Source: Pseudomonas viridiflava (GTDB lineage: Bacteria; Pseudomonadota; Gammaproteobacteria; Pseudomonadales; Pseudomonadaceae). Taken from it: a stretch of 64,000 bases of DNA. The translations under genes were made by a program, and so were the position numbers. The stretch is from assembly GCF_900591205.1 (NCBI RefSeq), contig NZ_UUPU01000001.1, positions 620,001 to 684,000 on the forward strand, given 5' to 3'. Each line of letters starts with the position of its first letter. Position 1 is the first letter of the stretch. Below are positions 21,286 to 29,270 of this stretch, piece by piece. The notes under the pieces were generated by a model. That model did no database searches and was not told the origin of the DNA. It was given only the letters and a program-made list of their open reading frames with translations.

Positions 21286-21324
21286 TGAAATTAATTTGTA
21301 AAAAGTCCTATATAGGTGACAATT

Positions 21325-21576
21325 TTGCTTATCACCAATCCTCCTGCATTTGGCGAACGGCTAAGGCAACTGCGACGAGCAAAAAAATACAGTCAGCAGC
21401 AGCTCGCCGAAAAAGCTCGATGCAACCGCAAGACCATCATTGATCTTGAGGCGGGAGAAAACGTGGCCATGTACACCGTGTTCAGGGTCATTACGGCTTT
21501 GGGTATGGCATTGGAGGTGGTTGACCGGCGAGTCGACCTGAAATCCCTTGCTGAGCTGGTGGAGCATGGTGAGTAA
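21325..21576 (+). CDS. hipB: HipB-type antitoxin / autorepressor (Xre HTH)
   Basis: An 83-residue DNA-binding protein consisting mainly of one Xre/Cro-type helix-turn-helix: FGERLRQLRRAKKYSQQQLAEKARCNRKTIIDLEAG in the order seen in HipB, followed by ALGMALEVVDR. It is expected to bind and neutralise the HipA kinase downstream and repress the operon. The TTG at 21325 is preferred because AGGTGA sits 5 bases before it; an in-frame GTG at 21316 lacks a ribosome site and would add 3 residues. It overlaps hipA by 11 bases. Confidence 0.85.
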   Translation: MLITNPPAFGERLRQLRRAKKYSQQQLAEKARCNRKTIIDLEAGENVAMYTVFRVITALGMALEVVDRRVDLKSLAELVEHGE

Positions 21577-22840
21577 AGTCAAGCGGCTAAACATTACCAC
21601 TCCCCAAGGCAAGGCTGGCGAACTGTCCAAGGGTTCGCAATTTTCGTTCGCGTATGCTTCGGCCGATGCCTCATGCGAAGTGTCGCTGGTTATGCCCTAT
21701 GACCCGACGCCTACCGTGAGCAACGTCCTGCCCCCGATTTTTGATATGAATGTGCCGGAGGGTTTTCTGGCCGATCAAATCAAGCGTCGTATGGCCAAAC
21801 ACATGCAGGTGGATGAAATGCGCTTGCTGTCGGTCATCGGTGGTAACCAGATTGGTCGCTTGAGTTACGAGAATCCCGTGGAAGCTTCTCTACCGGTAAG
21901 AGCGCAGGTCGGGTTGAAGGAAATTCTGTCTGCGGACACTTCACAGGGGGTATTTGATTTTCTGGTCGAGACGTACTTCGAGTCAGGCATTTCCGGGGTG
22001 CAGCCGAAGGTGTTGGTGCCTGACCTGGATAAGCTGACAGGCAGCGGCAAAACCATGCTCAGTTCCGACCTGATCGTAAAATCCGGCGCTGATGAATATG
22101 CCCACTTGGCCCAGAACGAATTCCTCTGTTTGGAAGCTGCTCGAATTGCCGGCCTGGAAACTCCACGTTTCTGGCTGTCCGACAGCGCGGACCTGTTTGT
22201 CATGGAGCGTTTTGACCTGGCTGAGTCCGGCAGTTTGGGATTCGAGGATATGGCGGTACTGCTTGGGCTGAACAAAGACCCGCACGACAACTACAAGTAT
22301 TCCCAAAGTTACGAAACGCTCGCTGCGGTGATCAACCAGGTTTGCCGACACGGTGATGTGTTGCGTGAACTTGAACGTTTTTTCTCATACATTTGCTTGT
22401 CGGTCATGGTGCGCAATGGCGATGCACATCTGAAAAATTTCGGGGTGCTTTATACCCATCCTGGTGCCCCTGAGACCGTGCAGTTGGCCCCTGTATTCGA
22501 TGTCACGACGACTACCGTGTATGAGAACTACAACCCAAGGTCTGGTCAGTCATTGGTCGACCGTACCTTGGCTATCAAGATGAACACGGTAAAAGCCTAC
22601 CCTGATCGTCAGCAACTGATCGAGTTTGGTCGCAAGCACTGTGGTGTGGCAAACCCAGGGATGATTATCGAACGAGTGAGCGACGCCATGTCTGAGGCGC
22701 TAAGCGCTCATCAAGCACTCATTAATGCTCAGCTGTTTTCAATGATGCAGAGCGAGTGGGACGCGGGCCGCGCCATGGCGCTTCATGATTCCGTGGTGTC
22801 GGGCATGAGGCGAAAGCCCGTAACAAAGCGGGCGACATGA
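21566..22840 (+). CDS. hipA: HipA-type serine/threonine kinase toxin
   Basis: A 424-residue HipA-family kinase. In E. coli HipA phosphorylates glutamyl-tRNA synthetase and drives persistence. The N-terminal HipA 'couple' subdomain is followed by the P-loop-like SGVQPKVLV, VKSGADEYAHLAQNEFLC, and catalytic-core VRNGDAHLKNFGVLY (catalytic Asp in GDAH) and PVFDVTTTTVY (metal-binding Asp). All key kinase residues appear intact. ATG 21566 lies inside the last codons of hipB, with a GGTGGAG ribosome site, so the two are translationally coupled. The promoter gap is AT-richer than its surroundings, hinting at horizontal gain. The target cannot be inferred. Confidence 0.9.
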   Translation: MVSKVKRLNITTPQGKAGELSKGSQFSFAYASADASCEVSLVMPYDPTPTVSNVLPPIFDMNVPEGFLADQIKRRMAKHMQVDEMRLLSVIGGNQIGRLSYENPVEASLPVRAQVGLKEILSADTSQGVFDFLVETYFESGISGVQPKVLVPDLDKLTGSGKTMLSSDLIVKSGADEYAHLAQNEFLCLEAARIAGLETPRFWLSDSADLFVMERFDLAESGSLGFEDMAVLLGLNKDPHDNYKYSQSYETLAAVINQVCRHGDVLRELERFFSYICLSVMVRNGDAHLKNFGVLYTHPGAPETVQLAPVFDVTTTTVYENYNPRSGQSLVDRTLAIKMNTVKAYPDRQQLIEFGRKHCGVANPGMIIERVSDAMSEALSAHQALINAQLFSMMQSEWDAGRAMALHDSVVSGMRRKPVTKRAT

Positions 22841-22844
22841 AGAG

Positions 22845-22880
22845 CCACAAAAAAACCGCAATGCTGCGGTTTTTTTGTGG
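22845..22880. terminator. hipBA bidirectional terminator
   Basis: A perfectly symmetric stem-loop: arms CCACAAAAAAACCGCA and its complement around ATGC, with A and T tracts on both sides. It terminates hipBA and would also work on the minus strand. Confidence 0.9.
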
Positions 22881-23029
22881 CCTGGGTTTGATCAACTGAA
22901 CGGTGGCGTATCGAACCCCCTGTGCTCAATAACCCGAAACACATCCTATCGCCATTCAATGCCGGCGACGGGGCGAACTATAAGCGTGGTATTGGCTCAC
23001 CGCAACGGCCCTGTAGGACGCCGAGCCCC

Positions 23030-23121
23030 TGTGGGAGCCGGGCTTGCCCGCGATGGCGGTGGGTCAGCCAACTTATTCTGTGACTGATACACCGCCATCG
23101 CGGGCAAGCCCGGCTCCCACA
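23030..23121. repeat. REP inverted pair, family A variant
   Basis: Arms TGTGGGAGCCGGGCTTGCCC and reverse complement (ending CCGGCTCCCACA) about 40 bases apart. Together with the hipBA terminator it accounts for most of the 367-base gap between hipA and the racemase; nothing else was seen there. Confidence 0.88.
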
Positions 23122-23207
23122 GTTGATCGGTGGTGTTTAACAGGTTCTGTTTATCACCGAATGATCCGCAGTCCCTATAGGACGATACCTACGGCATAGG
23201 TGGCGAT

Positions 23208-24437
23208 TTACCTGTCCACCAACACCTTCGGGTTCGAATTGCCCCACACCGTATACAGATCCGCCAGCAGCGCGCCGTTGATATCCTCGACTTCGGCTTG
23301 AGTGGTCTGCACATCGCCCTGCTTGCCGAACAACACCACTTCATCGCCGCTCTTCACGGTCGGTACGTCGGTGACATCCACCATCAGGGTATTCATCGAC
23401 ACCTTGCCCACCACCGGCACGCGATGCCCGTTGATCAGCACAATGCCCTTGTTGGTAAACGCACGGCGGTAGCCGTCGGAATAGCCCACGGTGATGTTCG
23501 CCAGCTTCGAATCCCGCGCCAGGGTGTAGGTGCGGTCGTAGCCCACGGTGTTGCCCTTCGGATAGCTGTTGACCGAGGCCACGTGGGATTTGAACTGCAT
23601 CACGCGGTGGTACTCGGTAAACGACGGCACGGTGTCGCCAAACAGCAGGCCGCCGGGGCGAACCATATCCAGGCGCGATTCCGGTACTTGCAGGGTGGCA
23701 AACGAGTTGGCCGCGTGCAGGGTGATTTTGCTGCGGTCCAACTGCGCAACATTGATCAGCCACTGCGCCTGCTCGTTAAAGGCTTTGAGACCGACGCGTA
23801 CATCGGCGGCGTCTTCCACGGCGAAGTGGGTCATGATCGCCTTCACTTGCAGGTTCGGCACCTTGGTGATGGCCACGGCATCGCGGCGGCCTTGGGCGGT
23901 GGTCATTTCCACACCGTTGCGGCTCATGCCGCTGGAGTTCAGGCCCAGGTGCACCACCAGCGGTCTGCCGTGATTTTCGGCGATCAGGCTGGCACGTACG
24001 GCGAAGTCGAGGTTACCCACCAGCTCTTCGACGTTATACGGCAGTGCGGCTTCCAGCTCGCTCAAGGTCGCGGTGCGTACGCGGATCAGTTGGCCTTTGA
24101 AGCCGCTTTCGCGCACCACGCGGAGTTCTTCATTACTGGCGACCCCGACGCAGGGCACGCCGAGTTGAATGACCGAGGGCATCAGCAAACCGATGCCATG
24201 GCCATAGGCGTCGGCCTTGAGCACAGCGCAGATTTTCGACGTGTCGGCGAGGGTGGCTTGCAGGGTGCGGATGTTGTGTTCGAACGCAGCTTTGCTGATT
24301 TCGACCCAGGCGTTGCTGTCCTGGGTGTGTACCTGCGCCACCCCGTCGCTCATCGACAGGGGCGGGGCGGCGAAGGTTGGGTTGTGCAGCAGAACCATGC
24401 CCATGGACAGGGCCAGCAGGGAACGAGAGAAGGGCAT
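23208..24437 (-). CDS. Periplasmic broad-specificity amino acid racemase (Alr/Bsr family)
   Basis: A 409-residue PLP enzyme of the alanine-racemase fold with a signal peptide (LLALSMGMVLLHNPTFAAPP), so it acts in the periplasm, unlike cytosolic Alr and DadX. The PLP lysine is in CAVLKADAYGHG (K74 of this start). VHLGLNSSGMSRNG and the GYDRTYTLARD loop match the broad-specificity racemases (BsrP type, also 409 residues). It would make D-amino acids such as D-Lys, D-Arg or D-Ala. ATG 24437 is chosen because GGAG precedes it; the upstream ATG 24452 has no ribosome site and abuts a long inverted repeat. Confidence 0.87.
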   Translation of the reverse strand: MPFSRSLLALSMGMVLLHNPTFAAPPLSMSDGVAQVHTQDSNAWVEISKAAFEHNIRTLQATLADTSKICAVLKADAYGHGIGLLMPSVIQLGVPCVGVASNEELRVVRESGFKGQLIRVRTATLSELEAALPYNVEELVGNLDFAVRASLIAENHGRPLVVHLGLNSSGMSRNGVEMTTAQGRRDAVAITKVPNLQVKAIMTHFAVEDAADVRVGLKAFNEQAQWLINVAQLDRSKITLHAANSFATLQVPESRLDMVRPGGLLFGDTVPSFTEYHRVMQFKSHVASVNSYPKGNTVGYDRTYTLARDSKLANITVGYSDGYRRAFTNKGIVLINGHRVPVVGKVSMNTLMVDVTDVPTVKSGDEVVLFGKQGDVQTTQAEVEDINGALLADLYTVWGNSNPKVLVDR

Positions 24438-24452
24438 TTGAGCAGTCTCCAT

Positions 24453-24514
24453 GACTTTTTTGTAGGGCAGTGCGCGTGCGCGGCGCCATACTCAGATTGC
24501 CCTACAAAAAAGTC
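24453..24514. repeat. 17-bp perfect inverted repeat in the racemase leader
   Basis: GACTTTTTTGTAGGGCA (24453-24469) and its exact complement (24498-24514) are separated by 28 bases. The repeat ends immediately before the racemase ribosome site, so in the mRNA it would form a hairpin of 17 bp next to GGAG. It could be regulatory, or a small element remnant. Confidence 0.75.
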
Positions 24515-24578
24515 GAGGCCCCGGGTCGCGGTTCTGTCCTAAAGCGTCGTGGGAGGGTTCGCTGAAGCGAATCAGCGT

Positions 24579-25244
24579 TCAGTCGTGATCAATGTCCAGC
24601 TTGGCAAACGTCACCCGGGCGCCTTCCTTGCTGTTGCCACTGTTGTCCTGCACATACGCGCCGGCCTTGAAGTAGAGCGGCTTGGCGCCCCATGCCGCGC
24701 CGATGCGTTCGTTCCACTCGCCGTCGGCGGCGTAGACACTCAGCAGCCCGGCCTTGTTGAGGTTGATCACATAGGTAAAGCTTTTATCCAGCGGCACATT
24801 GGAGGCGACGGTGATCACCCGCCCTTCGTCCTCATCCGGGCGCATGCGCACTTTTGCGACGATATTGCCGGTCTGGGTTTTTTCCTTGAATTGGTACTCC
24901 AGCTTGATCAGTGGCTTCTGGCTGTCATACGCGTGAATTTGCCCTATGACAATCTTGCCGCTGGAGGGCACCTGGTTGACGGCCAGGGTGGCGCGCAGGA
25001 AGTTGTCGGCGTCGGCGTAGGTCCAATTGCGCAGGCGGCCGTCGGCGTAGGTCTCGCGCAGCTCGCTGCGTGGGTAAACCGCGTTTTCGGTGCGGGTGCC
25101 GGTTACGGGTGTCCAGAATTGCACGTTGCTGCCTTCAGCCTGGAAATATTGGTCCTTGAAGCCGCTAAGCAGTTTCGGGGTGTCGATGGTCGCGGGGGGC
25201 GAGCCGACGGGAATGCTCAGGTTCCAGGTGGAAAGGTCGATCAT
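24579..25244 (-). CDS. Polysaccharide lyase family 7 alginate lyase
   Basis: A 221-residue single-domain PL7 protein. Family-7 lyases cleave alginate by beta-elimination. The three PL7 signatures are present in order: RSELRE (residues near 59-64), QIHA (about 104-107) and YFKAGAYVQ (about 197-205), the active-site strands of the jelly roll. No signal peptide is visible from the ATG at 25244, so it is cytosolic or exported by another route. Poly-M or poly-G preference cannot be decided (QIHA more often goes with poly-M than QIH-to-QIV variants). Stands alone downstream of the racemase's upstream region. Confidence 0.88.
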   Translation of the reverse strand: MIDLSTWNLSIPVGSPPATIDTPKLLSGFKDQYFQAEGSNVQFWTPVTGTRTENAVYPRSELRETYADGRLRNWTYADADNFLRATLAVNQVPSSGKIVIGQIHAYDSQKPLIKLEYQFKEKTQTGNIVAKVRMRPDEDEGRVITVASNVPLDKSFTYVINLNKAGLLSVYAADGEWNERIGAAWGAKPLYFKAGAYVQDNSGNSKEGARVTFAKLDIDHD

Positions 25245-25554
25245 GGCGTGGGCCTTTTTACAGAGGGGTGTAGGCTATGGCCCTTGGGCCAGACAGCTTC
25301 TTTATAGGCGGTCGTCGCGCACTTGTTAATTAATGCCTGGCAAATGTTTGGCGTCAAAATAATGCCAAAAAGCCATGTTCCCCATAGGGCGTGGCCTACA
25401 GGCACTGACCGTTAGTCGGCTTCCTGAACTTTGGCGCAATGATGGCAGTGAGGTTACTTCTGATTTTTCAGAACCGGGGCTAGAGTGAGCCCTCAGTGTT
25501 TGTCCGGATTTTCTGTCAGAAATGACCGGGATAGTCCTAAGGAAGAGACGTAGC
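25245..25554. other. 310-base intergenic gap before the GGDEF/EAL gene
   Basis: Divergent promoter region between the alginate lyase and the c-di-GMP gene. It is AT-richer than its surroundings. It holds TTAATTAA near 25327 and an inverted repeat TTTGGC-N11-GCCAAA at 25347-25369. No open frame, REP or clear sigma-54 site was identified. Confidence 0.4.
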
Positions 25555-27660
25555 ATGGAATGCGCTCCACACCACGGCGATGGCAGCTCGGTTCTTCTGG
25601 TGGTCGATGACTACCCGGAAAACCTGATCAGCATGCGTGCGCTTTTGCAGCGTGAAGACTGGCACGTGGTGACGGCCGGCTCCGGCCTGGAAGCCCTGGA
25701 GTTGTTGTTGCTGCATGAGGTCGACCTGGTACTGCTCGACGTAATGATGCCCGGTATGGACGGCTTCGAAGTCGCCCGCCTGATGCGCGGTAGCCAGCGC
25801 ACGCACATGACCCCGATCATTTTTCTGAGCGCCAATGCCCAGTCACCGGCCGCAGTGCTGGAAGGCTACGCCAGCGGCGCCATCGACTACCTGTTCAAAC
25901 CCTTCGACCCGCATATCCTCAAGCCCAAAGTCCAGGCCCTGCTGGAGCATCAGCGCAATCGCCGAGCGTTGCAGCGCCTGAGCCATGACCTGGAATCCGC
26001 CCGGGCTTTCAACGCCTCGGTGCTGGATAACGCCGCCGAAGGCATTTTGGTGGTGAGTGAGGACGGCGTGATCGAATACGCCAACCCGGCGATCTCGCGC
26101 CTGCTCAATGCCACGATCCAGGAGTTGCGGGGCCAGGAGTTTCTCAGCTTTCTGCAAAAGCCCCACGTGCCTGCCTGGCTGGGCTCGCAGATGTACGAAG
26201 GGTTTCGCAAGGGCGAAACCTGGCGCTTGCACGACGCTATCTTGCGCACCGGCCGTGGCCAGCAGGTGCCGGTGGCCTTGTCATGCGCGCCGTTGCCGGC
26301 TGAGCAGAAGGCCATGGTGGTCACGGTGCTGGACATGTCCGAGGTGCGTCACCTGTATCAGCAACTGGAGTTCCAGGCCGTTACCGACCCGCTGACCGGG
26401 CTGCTGAACCGGCGCGGTTTCTATCAGGCGGTCGAGAACATCCTGCTGCGCAGCGAGCGCGGCGAGCCGTCTCTGGTGTTGCTTTACCTGGACCTGGATG
26501 GCTTCAAGCGGGTCAACGATTCCCTGGGCCATGATGCCGGCGACCGCGTGCTGCGCTGGGTCTCGGAGCAATTGCAGGGTTGCCTGACTTCCGGCGATAT
26601 TCTGGGCCGCATGGGCGGGGATGAATTTACCGCGTTGCTGACGCTGGAGTTCCCGGAGCAGGCGGCGAAGGTCGCGGAAAAACTGATCGAGCGCGTGTCG
26701 ATCTGCCAACAGGTAGATGGGCTGGATGTGATGCTCGGCGTCAGCATCGGCATCGCGACCTTTCCGGACTGTGGTTCGGACCTGAATGGCCTGCTGCGCG
26801 CCGCCGATATCGCCATGTACGAAGCCAAGCGTGCGGGCCGTCAGCAATATCGCTATTACGATCAGGAAATGAACGGCCGCGCCCGCTCGCGTCTGATGCT
26901 GGAAGACAGCGTGCGCACGGCGATTCAAAACAAGGACTTCACGCTGGTGTACCAGCCCCAGGTGTCCCTTGCGGACGGGCGTTTGCGCGGGGTCGAAGCG
27001 CTGTTGCGCTGGCAGCATCCCAGTGTCGGCGATGTGCCGCCAGGGCTGTTTTTGCCGCTGCTGGAAGAGGCGCGGCTGATCAGCCAATTGAGTGCCTGGA
27101 TCTACCAGCAGGTCGCCGCCCAGCGCCAGGCATGGCAAGCCACCTTCGATGCGGAGCTGGTGTTGAGCGTGAGCTTGAGCAGCAGCCAGTTCAATATGCC
27201 CAACCTGGCCAACCAGTTGGCGCAGGTGCTCGAGCGACATGGGCTGCAGCCCCGGCAGTTGGAGGTGGAAATCAGCGAAGACTGCCTGATGAGCAACCTG
27301 GAAGAGGCGACCAAGCAGCTTAATCTACTGCGCCGGATCGGGGTGCGTATCGCGCTGGATGACTTTGGGATGGGCTCGTGTTCCCTGGCCCATTTGCGCG
27401 ATCTGGCCTTCGATACCCTCAAGCTCGACCCACGATTGGTCGCGTGCCTGCCGGGCTCGGCGCGGGATGTGGCGATGGCGCGCAGCATCATCGAACTGTG
27501 CGGGCATTTTGATGTGCTGGTGGTGGCCGAGGGCGTGGAAACCGCTGAGCAGGCCCAGTGGCTCAAGGCCAATGGTTGCCCGTTTATCCAGGGTCCCTGG
27601 GCAGCGCAACCGTTGATGGCCGAGGAAATCGCCGATTGGTCGCGCGCCCGTCTGCGCTGA
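25555..27660 (+). CDS. Response regulator with PAS, GGDEF and EAL domains (c-di-GMP signalling)
   Basis: A 701-residue cytosolic protein. Residues 13-135 form a receiver domain (DD at 18-19, phosphoacceptor D62, K115). About 150-270 is a PAS domain (VLDNAAEGILVVSEDGVIEYAN). GGDEF 285-450 has an intact GGDEF at 354-358, so diguanylate cyclase activity is expected; the inhibitory RxxD site is absent (TSGD). The EAL domain begins near 455 with EAL at 481-483, but the metal-binding Asn is Ser540 and loop 6 reads DDFGMGSCS instead of DDFGTGYSS, so phosphodiesterase activity may be impaired. ATG 25555 is favoured by AAGGAAGAG upstream over ATG 25522. No kinase gene is adjacent. Confidence 0.93.
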   Translation: MECAPHHGDGSSVLLVVDDYPENLISMRALLQREDWHVVTAGSGLEALELLLLHEVDLVLLDVMMPGMDGFEVARLMRGSQRTHMTPIIFLSANAQSPAAVLEGYASGAIDYLFKPFDPHILKPKVQALLEHQRNRRALQRLSHDLESARAFNASVLDNAAEGILVVSEDGVIEYANPAISRLLNATIQELRGQEFLSFLQKPHVPAWLGSQMYEGFRKGETWRLHDAILRTGRGQQVPVALSCAPLPAEQKAMVVTVLDMSEVRHLYQQLEFQAVTDPLTGLLNRRGFYQAVENILLRSERGEPSLVLLYLDLDGFKRVNDSLGHDAGDRVLRWVSEQLQGCLTSGDILGRMGGDEFTALLTLEFPEQAAKVAEKLIERVSICQQVDGLDVMLGVSIGIATFPDCGSDLNGLLRAADIAMYEAKRAGRQQYRYYDQEMNGRARSRLMLEDSVRTAIQNKDFTLVYQPQVSLADGRLRGVEALLRWQHPSVGDVPPGLFLPLLEEARLISQLSAWIYQQVAAQRQAWQATFDAELVLSVSLSSSQFNMPNLANQLAQVLERHGLQPRQLEVEISEDCLMSNLEEATKQLNLLRRIGVRIALDDFGMGSCSLAHLRDLAFDTLKLDPRLVACLPGSARDVAMARSIIELCGHFDVLVVAEGVETAEQAQWLKANGCPFIQGPWAAQPLMAEEIADWSRARLR

Positions 27661-27702
27661 ATTCGCTACACTGGCGCCCATTCGAACCCTGTTGCAGACC
27701 CC

Positions 27703-28203
27703 ATGACCGCGCTGAAATACCTCCAGGCTTACCCCGCAGCCCTTCAGGAGCAAGTGCGCCAACTGATCGCCAAGGACCAGTTGGGCGCCTACCTGGAGCA
27801 GCGCTATCCCGAACGCCACGCCGTGCAGAGCGACAAGGCGCTGTATGCCTACGCATTGGCCTTGAAACAGGAACACCTGCGCAACGCGCCGGCCATCGAC
27901 AAGGTGCTGTTCGATAACCGCCTGGACCTGACCCACCGCGCCCTGGGCCTGCACACCACGATTTCCCGGGTGCAGGGCGGTAATCTCAAAGCCAAGAAAG
28001 AAATCCGCATCGCCGCGCTGTTCAAGGAGGCTGCGCCGGAATTTCTGCGCATGATCGTGGTGCACGAGTTGGCGCACTTCAAGGAATCGGATCACAACAA
28101 GGCGTTCTATAAACTCTGCGACTACATGATGCCCGGCTACCATCAGGTTGAATTCGACCTGCGGGTTTACCTCACGTATCGCGATCTGCAGGGCAAGCCC
28201 TGA
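27703..28203 (+). CDS. YgjP-like metallopeptidase-fold protein
   Basis: A 166-residue protein of the YgjP/DUF45 family, a zincin-like fold. The zinc motif HELAHFKESDH near residue 122 supplies HExxH plus a later acidic/His region, and MMPGYHQVEFDLR is typical of the family C-terminus. Family members are called metal-dependent hydrolases; the real substrate is unclear. It lies 42 bases after the c-di-GMP gene and 19 bases before a small HTH gene on the same strand. Confidence 0.82.
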   Translation: MTALKYLQAYPAALQEQVRQLIAKDQLGAYLEQRYPERHAVQSDKALYAYALALKQEHLRNAPAIDKVLFDNRLDLTHRALGLHTTISRVQGGNLKAKKEIRIAALFKEAAPEFLRMIVVHELAHFKESDHNKAFYKLCDYMMPGYHQVEFDLRVYLTYRDLQGKP

Positions 28204-28222
28204 CCGCACAAGGCGACCGACC

Positions 28223-28519
28223 ATGGATGTGAGCAAGACCAAGAGCAGCTTCTATCGCCGCCTGTATGTGGCCTACCTGATCGACAGCGGCCAGGCCAAT
28301 AGTGTGCCGGCGCTGACCGATGCCACCGGCATGCCCCGGCGCACGGCACAGGACACGATTGCGGCGTTGGCCGACCTGGATATCGTGTGTGAATTCGAGC
28401 AGCAAGACGGTGCCCGCAACCATGCGGGGCACTATCGGATTCGTGATTGGGGCGCGATTGATCGTCGCTGGATCGAGGCTAACCTGGCAGCGATCAAGCA
28501 GGTATTGGGTTATCCCTGA
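28223..28519 (+). CDS. Small winged-helix DNA-binding protein
   Basis: A 98-residue protein with a winged helix-turn-helix: SFYRRLYVAYLIDSGQ, then ALTDATGMPRRTAQDTIAAL as the probable HTH, and a wing with EFEQQDGARNHAGHYRI. It ends in AAIKQVLGYP. It resembles conserved Pseudomonas winged-helix proteins of unknown target. AAGGCG precedes the ATG. Placed directly after the YgjP-like gene, likely in one transcript. It has no effector domain, so it may be a simple DNA-binding or partner-dependent regulator. Confidence 0.75.
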   Translation: MDVSKTKSSFYRRLYVAYLIDSGQANSVPALTDATGMPRRTAQDTIAALADLDIVCEFEQQDGARNHAGHYRIRDWGAIDRRWIEANLAAIKQVLGYP

Positions 28520-28543
28520 AGGCTTGCAGTGGCTGGGCTGACG

Positions 28544-28610
28544 CTATCGGGGGCAAGCCCCCTCCCACAGTTTGAACGCGGTCAACTGTGGGAGGGGGCT
28601 CGCCCCCGAT
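28544..28610. repeat. REP inverted pair, family B
   Basis: CTATCGGGGGCAAGCCCCCT arm and its near-complement (one C for T change) flanking a short spacer, between two convergent genes. Confidence 0.88.
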
Positions 28611-28617
28611 GACGTCC

Positions 28618-29070
28618 TCAGATCCGGCGCATACCGATGTGTGGAATGTCATCCTCCAGGTATTCCTCTCCCGCCACTACAAAACCGTACCGGCCGTAGT
28701 AACCCTGCAGGTGCGCCTGGGCTGACAGAAAGATCGGCGTTTCGGGCCAGAGTTCTTCAATCTGCTTGAGTGTCTCGTTCATCATCTGATGCCCCAGCCC
28801 GGTGCCGCGTGCCACCGGCGCGACGATCACCCGGCCGATCACTACATCGCCGCCCTGGGATTGCGGGTCCAGCAGGCGCAGGTAGGCCACCAATTGGTTG
28901 TCTTGCCATGCCATCAGGTGGTGGGTGTCGTCGCACAGGTCCTGTCCGTCGAGGTCCTGATACAGGCATTTCTGTTCCACGACAAAGACCTCGTTGCGCA
29001 GGCGCAAAATGGCATAGAGCTGCTCCTTGCCCAGGTCATCGTGATGTTTGCAAACCCAATCGACTGCCAT
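28618..29070 (-). CDS. ElaA-type GNAT acetyltransferase
   Basis: A 150-residue N-acetyltransferase of the ElaA group. The start MAVDWVCKHHDDLGKEQLYA and RNEVFVVEQKCLYQDLDGQD are typical of ElaA. The acetyl-CoA loop is GRVIVAPVARGTGLGHQMM (R/Q-x-x-G-x-G/A pattern), followed by AQAHLQGYYGRYGF. ATG 29070 gives the family length; an in-frame upstream ATG at 29181 would add 37 unconserved residues. The substrate is unknown. Confidence 0.88.
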   Translation of the reverse strand: MAVDWVCKHHDDLGKEQLYAILRLRNEVFVVEQKCLYQDLDGQDLCDDTHHLMAWQDNQLVAYLRLLDPQSQGGDVVIGRVIVAPVARGTGLGHQMMNETLKQIEELWPETPIFLSAQAHLQGYYGRYGFVVAGEEYLEDDIPHIGMRRI

Positions 29071-29270
29071 GATGTGCTCTCGCGTAAATGTCTGTTGCCG
29101 ATAGTAAGCGTCGCGGGCAACGCTGTCTAAATCAGCTATTCTTGTGAGTGAAATCAATTTGCCATCATTGCGTGGGTTCACCCCCCTTTCTTTGTGTAAT
29201 CTGAGCTACTGTTAACACCTCAGGCGCCGTCTGAGTTAAGGCCACCGCCTGCCTGCCAAGGACTTTGAGC

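Noticed and set aside
25420..25445. Sigma-54 promoter (TGGCGCAATGATGGC-like) before the GGDEF/EAL gene
   Set aside because: GG and GC are 10 bases apart, but the -12 box lacks TTGC and the -24 box differs at several positions; not strong enough.
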